From the NCBI GenBank assembly GCA_004519485.1, contig CP038108.1, positions 372,001 through 436,000 of the forward strand: DNA of 64,000 nt. Reading direction: 5' to 3'. How positions within the stretch are numbered: the first letter of the stretch is position 1; the number at the start of each line of letters is the position of its first letter. The stretch is from Nannochloropsis oceanica. Taxonomy: Eukaryota > Sar > Eustigmatophyceae > Eustigmatales > Monodopsidaceae. Made by a program: the position numbers and the translations under genes. Below are positions 19,603 to 32,164 of the stretch, one piece after another. The notes under the pieces were generated by a model. The model saw only the letters and a program-made list of their open reading frames with translations, made no database searches and was not told the DNA's origin.

Positions 19603-21421
19603 TTACGTGCCGTCTTGCCTCCTGCTGCGTACACAACACACAAACAGGTCTTGATGCTCGCCTTATTTACAACACAACGCCATCTCCAGCACGGCTCTGT
19701 GGTGGCATTTCCTTGGTGATCAGGAGCATTTACCCAGGTCCACGACCCCGGTTTCATAAAATAACCTCCTCCCCCTTCTCCTACCGGCACCATCGGCCTC
19801 CGAGGCCCCCTCCTTCGACAAACAGCCGCGCTCTGCTTGCAGGCGGCGGGGGCTTGATTGCACAAGGTGGAAGCGGAGTTGGCGGCGTTTGTGCGGAAGA
19901 GATACATGGAACAAGCGCACATCAACTCAGAAGGGAGAAAAGAAGAGCTCGCTGGGTACATGTTTTTGGGAGCCCTCGTTATTGCATTGGTGGAGTATGA
20001 GTGCCACCCCCTACTACCCCCATCTCTCCTTTACAACCCCAGCCACTCTACATGTCTTTGCTTTGAACGTGTATTTTACATCTTCCTATTAAGCTACATA
20101 GGCTACCAGCAGCTAGCCCTTCTTCTCATCCTCCTCGGATACTCCGTTTCCTCCCCTTGTTTTATTTCTTGTCTTCGAAACTGCCGCCTGATAGGGCTCA
20201 TAGTCTTCCGTGTGCGCAAGTTGGAGGTCGTGCTTGTACCGCTCTACCTCGGCCTTCCAGAAAAGCTCTGACAACTTTCGGTCGCTTTCGATACGAGCAA
20301 CCTCCGTCGCCGCCTTGTCCTGGATACGCGCTCGGTCGCTTTCGATACGAGCAATCTCCGTCGCCGCCTTCTCCTGGATACAAGCAACCTCCTTCGCCGC
20401 CTTCTCCTGGATACGAGCAACCTCCGACTTGCTCTCACTCTCGATGCGCTTTATCTCCATCTGGTCAAGATGGTGGACGCCGTAAGCGGTAGAGCCCGCA
20501 ACCGCGGCCACCACACCAATGGGCTGGTAATCTCCCTTCAAGGGCTTTCCAGACTCCCCTCTACTGCTCGTGCGCGCCCCCGTGTCGGTAGCCGAGGAGA
20601 ACGCCCCTCGCAGTACGCGACCCTTCCCTGTCGGCGTGTATGAATGCGCTCGTGCATGAGCACCTTGGCACCGGCCCTTGTCCGCACAACACAGATTACA
20701 CCTCAAACGAGATAGACGTGCAGATAAAAACGAACCAACATCCCTCGGGCAGTATGCGGTCGCGTGCACCAAACGTCCCCCCCCCCCCCCCCACCCCTTA
20801 CCAATAGCCACCAAGCCCTCCTTCCAAAATGCATTACAATATGCCACCTTACCTGAACGCGAAGCCACAACCCCTCTCCACACCATGGCTCCAGCCTTCG
20901 TGGCAGAGCTCCAAAGCATGCTCCCAACGGTCCCTCTGGTGGTCGTGGTTGATGGAACCAGCAAGCAAGCAGTGCATGTTGTTATGTGGGAAGGGACGGT
21001 GGATGTGTATGAGGTCGGTTTCCAAGCGCACAAAGAAGTATGCAAACCTGCCACAGCTTTACCCTCAAGCTCTCACTTCACACACGCTAGACCACAGAAT
21101 AGAGGCCGCGCGCGGTGCCCATTACTCGTGCCAGAGGGAAAGACCAAAAAGGAGACGAGGTGGCTACCTTCATGATGATGCATGGAGCAACGAACCCAGA
21201 ATTCGAGGCCCCCACCAACACCAAGCCAGCCATAGACACCGACGCCGGCAAAACTGGAAGGGAAAAAAAACAAGAGAGCCACGTGACAATCCTGTACGTG
21301 TGCGTGGCGGTGGTGGTGGTACACAATCACGTGCCGCACACAAGACTACGGCTAGGGGAGTAAAGCAGGACTAAGGAGGATCCACAAACTTCTGCGGCCG
21401 CGGCGATAGGGCTTGTTGACC
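19603..21421. repeat. Array unit 4 (1819 bp)
   Basis: A has 5 modules, one with Cys for Arg ('VACIQEK'); poly-C 16 nt. First unit with the 2-bp shorter B tail ('CATGGAGCAACG'). Confidence 0.9.
20113..20776 (-). CDS. Array gene A, unit 4 (5 coil modules)
   Basis: Five modules, one carrying Cys in place of Arg. Frame open throughout to the stop at 20113. Confidence 0.55.
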
Positions 21422-23158
21422 TTACGTGCCGTCTTGCCTCCTGCTGCGTACACAACACACAAACAGGTCTTGATGCTCGCCTTATTTACAACACAACGCC
21501 ATCTCCAGCACGGCTCTGTGGTGGCATTTCCTTGGTGATCAGGAGCATTTACCCAGGTCCACGACCCCGGTTTCATAAAATAACCTCCTCCCCCTTCTCC
21601 TACCGGCACCATCGGCCTCCGAGGCCCCCTCCTTCGACAAACAGCCGCGCTCTGCTTGCAGGCGGCGGGGGCTTGATTGCACAAGGTGGAAGCGGAGTTG
21701 GCGGCGTTTGTGCGGAAGAGATACATGGAACAAGCGCACATCAACTCAGAAGGGAGAAAAGAAGAGCTCGCTGGGTACATGTTTTTGGGAGCCCTCGTTA
21801 TTGCATTGGTGGAGTATGAGTACCACCCCCTACTACCCCCATCTCTCCTTTACAACCCCAGCCACTCTACATGTCTTTGCTTTGAACGTGTATTTTACAT
21901 CTTCCTATTAAGCTACATAGGCTACCAGCAGCTAGCCCTTCTTCTCATCCTCCTCGGATACTCCGTTTCCTCCCCTTGTTTTATTTCTTGTCTTCGAAAC
22001 TGCGGCCTGATAGGGCTCATAGTCTTCCGTGTACGCAAGTTGGAGGTCGTGCTTGTACCGCTCTACCTCTGCCTTCCAGAAAAGCTCTGACAACTTTCGG
22101 TCGCCCTCAATACGAGCAACCTCCGTCGCCGCCTTCTCCTGGATACGAGCAACCTCCGACTTGCTCTCACTCTCGATGCGCTTTATCTCCATCTGGTCAA
22201 GATGGTGGACGCCGTAAGCGGTAGAGCCCGCAACCGCAGCCACCACACCAATGGGCTGGTAATCTCCCTTCAAGGGCTTTCCAGACTCCCCTCTACTGCT
22301 CGTGCGCGCCCCCGTGTCGGTAGCCGAGGAGAACGCCCCTCGCAGTACGCGTCCCTTCCCTGTCGGCGTGTATGAATGCGCTCGTGCATGAGCACCTTGG
22401 CACCGGCCCTTGTCCGCACAACACAGATTGCACCTCAAACGAGATAGACGTGCAGATAAAAACGAACCAACATCCCTCGGGCAGTATGCGGTCGCGTGCA
22501 CCAAACGTTCCCCCCCCCCCCCTCCCAACACCCCTTACCAATAGCCACCAAGCCCTCCTTCCAAAATGCATTACAATATGCCACCTTACCTGAACGGGAA
22601 GCCACAACCCCTCTCCACACCATGGCTCCAGCCTTCGTGGCAGAGCTCCAAAGCATGCTCCCAACGGTCCCTCTGGTGGTCGTGGTTGATGGAACCAGCA
22701 AGCAAGCAGTGCATGTTGTTATGTGGGAAGGGACGGTGGATGTGTATGAGGTCGGTTTCCAAGCGCACAAAGAAGTATGCAAACCTGCCACAGCTTTACC
22801 CTCAAGCTCTCACTTCACACACGCTAGACCACAGAATAGAGGCCGCGCGCGGTGCCCATTACTCGTGCCAGAGGGAAAGACCAAAAAGGAGACGAGGTGG
22901 CTACCTTCATGATGATGCATGGAGCAACGAACCCAGAATTCGAGGCCCCCACCAACACCAAGCCAGCCATAGACACCGACGCCGGCAAAACTGGAAGGGA
23001 AAAAAAACAAGAGAGCCACGTGACAATCCTGTACGTGTGCGTGGCGGTGGTGGTGGTACACAATCACGTGCCGCACACAAGACTACGGCTAGGGGAGTAA
23101 AGCAGGACTAAGGAGGATCCACAAACTTCTGCGGCCGCGGCGATAGGGCTTGTTGACC
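21422..23158. repeat. Array unit 5 (1737 bp)
   Basis: A has 2 modules; poly-C 13 nt; short form of the 2-bp indel. Confidence 0.9.
21932..22509 (-). CDS. Array gene A, unit 5 (2 coil modules)
   Basis: Minimal form with the same coil and tail as units 3, 6 and 7. Confidence 0.55.
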
Positions 23159-24892
23159 TTACGTGCCGTCTTGCCTCCTGCTGCGTACACAACACACAAA
23201 CAGGTCTTGATGCTCGCCTTATTTACAACACAACGCCATCTCCAGCACGGCTCTGTGGTGGCATTTCCTTGGTGATCAGGAGCATTTACCCAGGTCCACG
23301 ACCCCGGTTTCATAAAATAACCTCCTCCCCCTTCTCCTACCGGCACCATCGGCCTCCGAGGCCCCCTCCTTCGACAAACAGCCGCGCTCTGCTTGCAGGC
23401 GGCGGGGGCTTGATTGCACAAGGTGGAAGCGGAGTTGGCGGCGTTTGTGCGGAAGAGATACATGGAACAAGCGCACATCAACTCAGAAGGGAGAAAAGAA
23501 GAGCTCGCTGGGTACATGTTTTTGGGAGCCCTCGTTATTGCATTGGTGGAGTATGAGTACCACCCCCTACTACCCCCATCTCTCCTTTACAACCCCAGCC
23601 ACTCTACATGTCTTTGCTTTGAACGTGTATTTTACATCTTCCTATTAAGCTACATAGGCTACCAGCAGCTAGCCCTTCTTCTCATCCTCCTCGGATACTC
23701 CGTTTCCTCCCCTTGTTTTATTTCTTGTCTTCGAAACTGCGGCCTGATAGGGCTCATAGTCTTCCGTGTACGCAAGTTGGAGGTCGTGCTTGTACCGCTC
23801 TACCTCTGCCTTCCAGAAAAGCTCTGACAACTTTCGGTCGCCCTCAATACGAGCAACCTCCGTCGCCGCCTTCTCCTGGATACGAGCAACCTCCGACTTG
23901 CTCTCACTCTCGATGCGCTTTATCTCCATCTGGTCAAGATGGTGGACGCCGTAAGCGGTAGAGCCCGCAACCGCAGCCACCACACCAATGGGCTGGTAAT
24001 CTCCCTTCAAGGGCTTTCCAGACTCCCCTCTACTGCTCGTGCGCGCCCCCGTGTCGGTAGCCGAGGAGAACGCCCCTCGCAGTACGCGTCCCTTCCCTGT
24101 CGGCGTGTATGAATGTGCTCGTGCATGAGCACCTTGGCACCGGCCCTTGTCCGCACAACACAGATTGCACCTCAAACGAGATAGACGTGCAGATAAAAAC
24201 GAACCAACATCCCTCGGGCAGTATGCGGTCGCGTGCACCAAACGTCCCCCCCCCCCCCCCCACCCCTTACCAATAGCCACCAAGCCCTCCTTCCAAAATG
24301 CATTACAATATGCCACCTTACCTGAACGCGAAGCCACAACCCCTCTCCACATCATGGCTCCAGCCTTCGTGGCAGAGCTCCAAAGCATGCTCCCAACGGT
24401 CCCTCTGGTGGTCGTGGTTGATGGAACCAGCAAGCAAGCAGTGCATGTTATTATGTGGGAAGGGACGGTGGATGTGTATGAGGTCGGTTTCCAAGCGCAC
24501 AAAGAAGTATGCAAACCTGCCACAGCTTTACCCTCAAGCTCTCACTTCACACACGCTAGACCACAGAATAGAGGCCGCGCGCGGTGCCCATTACTCGTGC
24601 CAGAGGGAAAGACCAAAAAGGAGACGAGGTGGCTACCTTCATGATGATGCATGGAGAGCAACGAACCCAGAATTCGAGGCCCCCACCAACACCAAGCCAG
24701 CCATAGACACCGACGCCGGCAAAACTGGAAGGGAAAAAAAACAAGAGAGCCACGTGACAATCCTGTACGTGTGCGTGGCGGTGGTGGTGGTACACAATCA
24801 CGTGCCGCACACAAGACTACGGCTAGGGGAGTAAAGCAGGACTAAGGAGGATCCACAAACTTCTGCGGCCGCGGCGATAGGGCTTGTTGACC
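23159..24892. repeat. Array unit 6 (1734 bp)
   Basis: A has 2 modules; poly-C 16 nt; long form of the indel. First of three units (6, 7, 8) with 'CACATCATGG' instead of 'CACACCATGG' at the B start and a Val-to-Ile change in B. Confidence 0.9.
23669..24245 (-). CDS. Array gene A, unit 6 (2 coil modules)
   Basis: Minimal form, coil identical to units 5 and 7. Confidence 0.55.
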
Positions 24893-26627
24893 TTACGTGC
24901 CGTCTTGCCTCCTGCTGCGTACACAACACACAAACAGGTCTTGATGCTCGCCTTATTTACAACACAACGCCATCTCCAGCACGGCTCTGTGGTGGCATTT
25001 CCTTGGTCATCAGGAGCATTTACCCAGGTCCACGACCCCGGTTTCATAAAATAACCTCCTCCCCCTTCTCCTACCGGCACCATCGGCCTCCGAGGCCCCC
25101 TCCTTCGACAAACAGCCGCGCTCTGCTTGCAGGCGGCGGGGGCTTGATTGCACAAGGTGGAAGCGGAGTTGGCGGCGTTTGTGCGGAAGAGATACATGGA
25201 ACAAGCGCACATCAACTCAGAAGGGAGAAAAGAAGAGCTCGCTGGGTACATGTTTTTGGGAGCCCTCGTTATTGCATTGGTGGAGTATGAGTACCACCCC
25301 CTACTACCCCCATCTCTCCTTTACAACCCCAGCCACTCTACATGTCTTTGCTTTGAACGTGTATTTTACATCTTCCTATTAAGCTACATAGGCTACCAGC
25401 AGCTAGCCCTTCTTCTCATCCTCCTCGGATACTCCGTTTCCTCCCCTTGTTTTATTTCTTGTCTTCGAAACTGCGGCCTGATAGGGCTCATAGTCTTCCG
25501 TGTACGCAAGTTGGAGGTCGTGCTTGTACCGCTCTACCTCTGCCTTCCAGAAAAGCTCTGACAACTTTCGGTCGCCCTCAATACGAGCAACCTCCGTCGC
25601 CGCCTTCTCCTGGATACGAGCAACCTCCGACTTGCTCTCACTCTCGATGCGCTTTATCTCCATCTGGTCAAGATGGTGGACGCCGTAAGCGGTAGAGCCC
25701 GCAACCGCAGCCACCACACCAATGGGCTGGTAATCTCCCTTCAAGGGCTTTCCAGACTCCCCTCTACTGCTCGTGCGCGCCCCCGTGTCGGTAGCCGAGG
25801 AGAACGCCCCTCGCAGTACGCGTCCCTTCCCTGTCGGCGTGTATGAATGTGCTCGTGCATGAGCACCTTGGCACCGGCCCTTGTCCGCACAACACAGATT
25901 GCACCTCAAACGAGATAGACGTGCAGATAAAAACGAACCAACATCCCTCGGGCAGTATGCGGTCGCGTGCACCAAACGTCCCCCCCCCCCCCCCCCACCC
26001 CTTACCAATAGCCACCAAGCCCTCCTTCCAAAATGCATTACAATATGCCACCTTACCTGAACGCGAAGCCACAACCCCTCTCCACATCATGGCTCCAGCC
26101 TTCGTGGCAGAGCTCCAAAGCATGCTCCCAACGGTCCCTCTGGTGGTCGTGGTTGATGGAACCAGCAAGCAAGCAGTGCATGTTATTATGTGGGAAGGGA
26201 CGGTGGATGTGTATGAGGTCGGTTTCCAAGCGCACAAAGAAGTATGCAAACCTGCCACAGCTTTACCCTCAAGCTCTCACTTCACACACGCTAGACCACA
26301 GAATAGAGGCCGCGCGCGGTGCCCATTACTCGTGCCAGAGGGAAAGACCAAAAAGGAGACGAGGTGGCTACCTTCATGATGATGCATGGAGAGCAACGAA
26401 CCCAGAATTCGAGGCCCCCACCAACACCAAGCCAGCCATAGACACCGACGCCGGCAAAACTGGAAGGGAAAAAAAACAAGAGAGCCACGTGACAATCCTG
26501 TACGTGTGCGTGGCGGTGGTGGTGGTACACAATCACGTGCCGCACACAAGACTACGGCTAGGGGAGTAAAGCAGGACTAAGGAGGATCCACAAACTTCTG
26601 CGGTCGCGGCGATAGGGCTTGTTGACC
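24893..26627. repeat. Array unit 7 (1735 bp)
   Basis: A has 2 modules; poly-C 17 nt; long indel form. Differs from unit 6 by very few bases. Confidence 0.9.
25403..25979 (-). CDS. Array gene A, unit 7 (2 coil modules)
   Basis: Minimal form, coil identical to units 5 and 6. Confidence 0.55.
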
Positions 26628-28474
26628 TTACGTGCCGTCTTGCCTCCTGCTGCGTACACAACACACAAACAGGTCTTGATGCTCGCCTTATTTACAACAC
26701 AACGCCATCTCCAGCACGGCTCTGTGGTGGCATTTCCTTGGTCATCAGGAGCATTTACCCAGGTCCACGACCCCGGTTTCATAAAATAACCTCCTCCCCC
26801 TTCTCCTACCGGCACCATCGGCCTCCGAGGCCCCCTCCTTCGACAAACAGCCGCGCTCTGCTTGCAGGCGGCGGGGGCTTGATTGCACAAGGTGGAAGCG
26901 GAGTTGGCGGCGTTTGTGCGGAAGAGATACATGGAACAAGCGCACATCAACTCAGAAGGGAGAAAAGAAGAGCTCGCTGGGTACATGTTTTTGGGAGCCC
27001 TCGTTATTGCATTGGTGGAGTATGAGTGCCACCCCCTACTACCCCCATCTCTCCTTTACAACCCCAGCCACTCTACATGTCTTTGCTTTGAACGTGTATT
27101 TTACATCTTCCTATTAAGCTACATAGGCTACCAGCAGCTAGCCCTTCTTCTCATCCTCCTCGGAAACTCCGTTTCCTCCCCTTGTTTTATTTCTTGTCTT
27201 CGAAACTGCCGCCTGATAGGGCTCATAGTCTTCCGTGTGCGCAAGTTGGAGGTCGTGCTTGTACCGCTCTACCTCTGCCTTCCAGAAAAGCTCTGACAAC
27301 TTTCGGTCGCTTTCGATACGAGCAACCTCCGTCGCCGCCTTGTCCTGGATACGCGCTCGGTCGCTTTCGATACGAGCAATCTCCGACTTGCTCTCACCCT
27401 GGATTCGCGCACAGTCGCCCTCAATACGAGCAACCTCCGTCGCCGCCTTCTCCTGGATACGAGCAACCTCCGACTTGCTCTCACTCTCGATGCGCTTTAT
27501 CTCCATCTGGTCAAGATGGTGGACGCCGTAAGCGGTAGAGCCCGCAACCGCAGCCACCACACCAATGGGCTGGTAATCTCCCTTCAAGGGCTTTCCAGAC
27601 TCCCCTCTACTGCTCGTGCGCGCCCCCGTGTCGGTAGCCGAGGAGAACGCCCCTCGCAGTACGCGTCCCTTCCCTGTCGGCGTGTATGAATGTGCTCGTG
27701 CATGAGCACCTTGGCACCGGCCCTTGTCCGCACAACACAGATTGCACCTCAAACGAGATAGACGTGCAGATAAAAACGAACCAACATCCCTCGGGCAGTA
27801 TGCGGTCGCGTGCACCAAACGTCCCCCCCCCCCCCCTCCCAACACCCCTTACCAATAGCCACCAAGCCCTCCTTCCAAAATGCATTACAATATGCCACCT
27901 TACCTGAACGCGAAGCCACAACCCCTCTCCACATCATGGCTCCAGCCTTCGTGGCAGAGCTCCAAAGCATGCTCCCAACGGTCCCTCTGGTGGTCGTGGT
28001 TGATGGAACCAGCAAGCAAGCAGTGCATGTTATTATGTGGGAAGGGACGGTGGATGTGTATGAGGTCGGTTTCCAAGCGCACAAAGAAGTATGCAAACCT
28101 GCCACAGCTTTACCCTCAAGCTCTCACTTCACACACGCTAGACCACAGAATAGAGGCCGCGCGCGGTGCCCATTACTCGTGCCAGAGGGAAAGACCAAAA
28201 AGGAGACGAGGTGGCTACCTTCATGATGATGCATGGAGAGCAACGAACCCAGAATTCGAGGCCCCCACCAACACCAAGCCAGCCATAGACACCGACGCCG
28301 GCAAAACTGGAAGGGAAAAAAAACAAGAGAGCCACGTGACAATCCTGTACGTGTGCGTGGCGGTGGTGGTGGTACACAATCACGTGCCGCACACAAGACT
28401 ACGGCTAGGGGAGTAAAGCAGGACTAAGGAGGATCCACAAACTTCTGCGGCCGCGGCGATAGGGCTTGTTGACC
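26628..28474. repeat. Array unit 8 (1847 bp)
   Basis: A has 6 modules; poly-C 14 nt; long indel form. The GCGGCCGC at the junction on its left side reads GCGGTCGC, as it does before unit 12. Confidence 0.9.
27138..27822 (-). CDS. Array gene A, unit 8 (6 coil modules)
   Basis: Strict alternation of 11- and 7-residue modules (11-7-11-7-11-7), giving an 18-residue super-repeat. Confidence 0.55.
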
Positions 28475-30319
28475 TTACGTGCCGTCTTGCCTCCTGCTGC
28501 GTACACAACACACAAACAGGTCTTGATGCTCGCCTTATTTACAACACAACGCCATCTCCAGCACGGCTCTGTGGTGGCATTTCCTTGGTGATCAGGAGCA
28601 TCTACCCAGGTCCACGACCCCGGTTTCATAAAATAACCTCCTCCCCCTTCTCCTACCGGCACCATCGGCCTCCGAGGCCCCCTCCTTCGACAAACAGCCG
28701 CGCTCTGCTTGCAGGCGGCGGGGGCTTGATTGCACAAGGTGGAAGCGGAGTTGGCGGCGTTTGTGCGGAAGAGATACATGGAACAAGCGCACATCAACTC
28801 AGAAGGGAGAAAAGAAGAGCTCGCTGGGTACATGTTTTTGGGAGCCCTCGTTATTGCATTGGTGGAGTATGAGTGCCACCCCCTACTACCCCCATCTCTC
28901 CTTTACAACCCCAGCCACTCTACATGTCTTTGCTTTGAACGTGTATTTTACATCTTCCTATTAAGCTACATAGGCTACCAGCAGCTAGCCCTTCTTCTCA
29001 TCCTCCTCGGAAACTCCGTTTCCTCCCCTTGTTTTATTTCTTGTCTTCGAAACTGCCGCCTGATAGGGCTCATAGTCTTCCGTGTGCGCAAGTTGGAGGT
29101 CGTGCTTGTACCGCTCTACCTCTGCCTTCCAGAAAAGCTCTGACAACTTTCGGTCGCTTTCGATACGAGCAACCTCCGTCGCCGCCTTGTCCTGGATACG
29201 CGCTCGGTCGCTTTCGATACGAGCAATCTCCGACTTGCTCTCACCCTGGATTCGCGCACAGTCGCCCTCAATACGAGCAACCTCCGACGCCGCCTTCTCC
29301 TGGATACGAGCAATCTCCGACTTGCTCTCACTCTCGATGCGCTTTATCTCCATCTGGTCAAGATGGTGGACGCCGTAAGCGGTAGAGCCCGCAACCGCAG
29401 CCACCACACCAATGGGCTGGTAATCTCCCTTCAAGGGCTTTCCAGACTCCCCTCTACTGCTCGTGCGCGCCCCCGTGTCGGTAGCCGAGGAGAACGCCCC
29501 TCGCAGTACGCGTCCCTTCCCTGTCGGCGTGTATGAATGTGCTCGTGCATGAGCACCTTGGCACCGGCCCTTGTCCGCACAACACAGATTGCACCTCAAA
29601 CGAGATAGACGTGCAGATAAAAACGAACCAACATCCCTCGGGCAGTATGCGGTCGCGTGCACCAAACGTCCCCCCCCCCCCCCTCCCAACACCCCTTACC
29701 AATAGCCACCAAGCCCTCCTTCCAAAATGCATTACAATATGCCACCTTACCTGAACGCGAAGCCACAACCCCTCTCCACACCATGGCTCCAGCCTTCGTG
29801 GCAGAGCTCCAAAGCATGCTCCCAACGGTCCCTCTGGTGGTCGTGGTTGATGGAACCAGCAAGCAAGCAGTGCATGTTGTTATGTGGGAAGGGACGGTGG
29901 ATGTGTATGAGGTCGGTTTCCAAGCGCACAAAGAAGTATGCAAACCTGCCACAGCTTTACCCTCAAGCTCTCACTTCACACACGCTAGACCACAGAATAG
30001 AGGCCGCGCGCGGTGCCCATTACTCGTGCCAGAGGGAAAGACCAAAAAGGAGACGAGGTGGCTACCTTCATGATGATGCATGGAGCAACGAACCCAGAAT
30101 TCGAGGCCCCCACCAACACCAAGCCAGCCATAGACACCGACGCCGGCAAAACTGGAAGGGAAAAAAAACAAGAGAGCCACGTGACAATCCTGTACGTGTG
30201 CGTGGCGGTGGTGGTGGTACACAATCACGTGCCGCACACAAGACTACGGCTAGGGGAGTAAAGCAGGACTAAGGAGGATCCACAAACTTCTGCGGCCGCG
30301 GCGATAGGGCTTGTTGACC
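28475..30319. repeat. Array unit 9 (1845 bp)
   Basis: A has 6 modules with the 'EIARIQEKAASEV' variant; poly-C 14 nt; short indel form; a T-to-C change gives 'AGCATCTACCC' in C. Confidence 0.9.
28985..29669 (-). CDS. Array gene A, unit 9 (6 coil modules)
   Basis: Same 11-7-11-7-11-7 layout as unit 8, with Val-to-Ile and Thr-to-Ser changes in the first module ('EIARIQEKAASEV'). Confidence 0.55.
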
Positions 30320-32164
30320 TTACGTGCCGTCTTGCCTCCTGCTGCGTACACAACACACAAACAGGTCTTGATGCTCGCCTTATTTACAACACAACGCCAT
30401 CTCCAGCACGGCTCTGTGGTGGCATTTCCTTGGTCATCAGGAGCATTTACCCAGGTCCACGACCCCGGTTTCATAAAATAACCTCCTCCCCCTTCTCCTA
30501 CCGGCACCATCGGCCTCCGAGGCCCCCTCCTTCGACAAACAGCCGCGCTCTGCTTGCAGGCGGCGGGGGCTTGATTGCACAAGGTGGAAGCGGAGTTGGC
30601 GGCGTTTGTGCGGAAGAGATACATGGAACAAGCGCACATCAACTCAGAAGGGAGAAAAGAAGAGCTCGCTGGGTACATGTTTTTGGGAGCCCTCGTTATT
30701 GCATTGGTGGAGTATGAGTACCACCCCCTACTACCCCCATCTCTCCTTTACAACCCCAGCCACTCTACATGTCTTTGCTTTGAACGTGTATTTTACATCT
30801 TCCTATTAAGCTACATAGGCTACCAACAGCTAGCCCTTCTTCTCATCCTCCTCGGATACTCCGTTTCCTCCCCTTGTTTTATTTCTTGTCTTCGAAACTG
30901 CCGCCTGATAGGGCTCATAGTCTTCCGTGTGCGCAAGTTGGAGGTCGTGCTTGTACCGCTCTACCTCTGCCTTCCAGAAAAGCTCTGACAACTTTCGGTC
31001 GCTTTCGATACGAGCAACCTCCGTCGCCGCCTTGTCCTGGATACGCGCTCGGTCGCTTTCGATACGAGCAATCTCCGACTTGCTCTCACCCTGGATTCGC
31101 GCACAGTCGCCCTCAATACGAGCAACCTCCGACGCCGCCTTCTCCTGGATACGAGCAATCTCCGACTTGCTCTCACTCTCGATGCGCTTTATCTCCATCT
31201 GGTCAAGATGGTGGACGCCGTAAGCGGTAGAGCCCGCAACCGCAGCCACCACACCAATGGGCTGGTAATCTCCCTTCAAGGGCTTTCCAGACTCCCCTCT
31301 ACTGCTCGTGCGCGCCCCCGTGTCGGTAGCCGAGGAGAACGCCCCTCGCAGTACGCGTCCCTTCCCTGTCGGCGTGTATGAATGTGCTCGTGCATGAGCA
31401 CCTTGGCACCGGCCCTTGTCCGCACAACACAGATTGCACCTCAAACGAGATAGACGTGCAGATAAAAACGAACCAACATCCCTCGGGCAGTATGCGGTCG
31501 CGTGCACCAAACGTCCCCCCCCCCCCCCTCCCAACACCCCTTACCAATAGCCACCAAGCCCTCCTTCCAAAATGCATTACAATATGCCACCTTACCTGAA
31601 CGCGAAGCCACAACCCCTCTCCACACCATGGCTCCAGCCTTCGTGGCAGAGCTCCAAAGCATGCTCCCAACGGTCCCTCTGGTGGTCGTGGTTGATGGAA
31701 CCAGCAAGCAAGCAGTGCATGTTGTTATGTGGGAAGGGACGGTGGATGTGTATGAGGTCGGTTTCCAAGCGCACAAAGAAGTATGCAAACCTGCCACAGC
31801 TTTACCCTCAAGCTCTCACTTCACACACGCTAGACCACAGAATAGAGGCCGCGCGCGGTGCCCATTACTCGTGCCAGAGGGAAAGACCAAAAAGGAGACG
31901 AGGTGGCTACCTTCATGATGATGCATGGAGCAACGAACCCAGAATTCGAGGCCCCCACCAACACCAAGCCAGCCATAGACACCGACGCCGGCAAAACTGG
32001 AAGGGAAAAAAAACAAGAGAGCCACGTGACAATCCTGTACGTGTGCGTGGCGGTGGTGGTGGTACACAATCACGTGCCGCACACAAGACTACGGCTAGGG
32101 GAGTAAAGCAGGACTAAGGAGGATCCACAAACTTCTGCGGCCGCGGCGATAGGGCTTGTTGACC
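30320..32164. repeat. Array unit 10 (1845 bp)
   Basis: Same length, same coil-module order and same poly-C length as unit 9; the two are probably the product of a recent whole-unit duplication. Confidence 0.9.
30830..31514 (-). CDS. Array gene A, unit 10 (6 coil modules)
   Basis: Protein sequence of the coil and tail identical to unit 9. Confidence 0.55.
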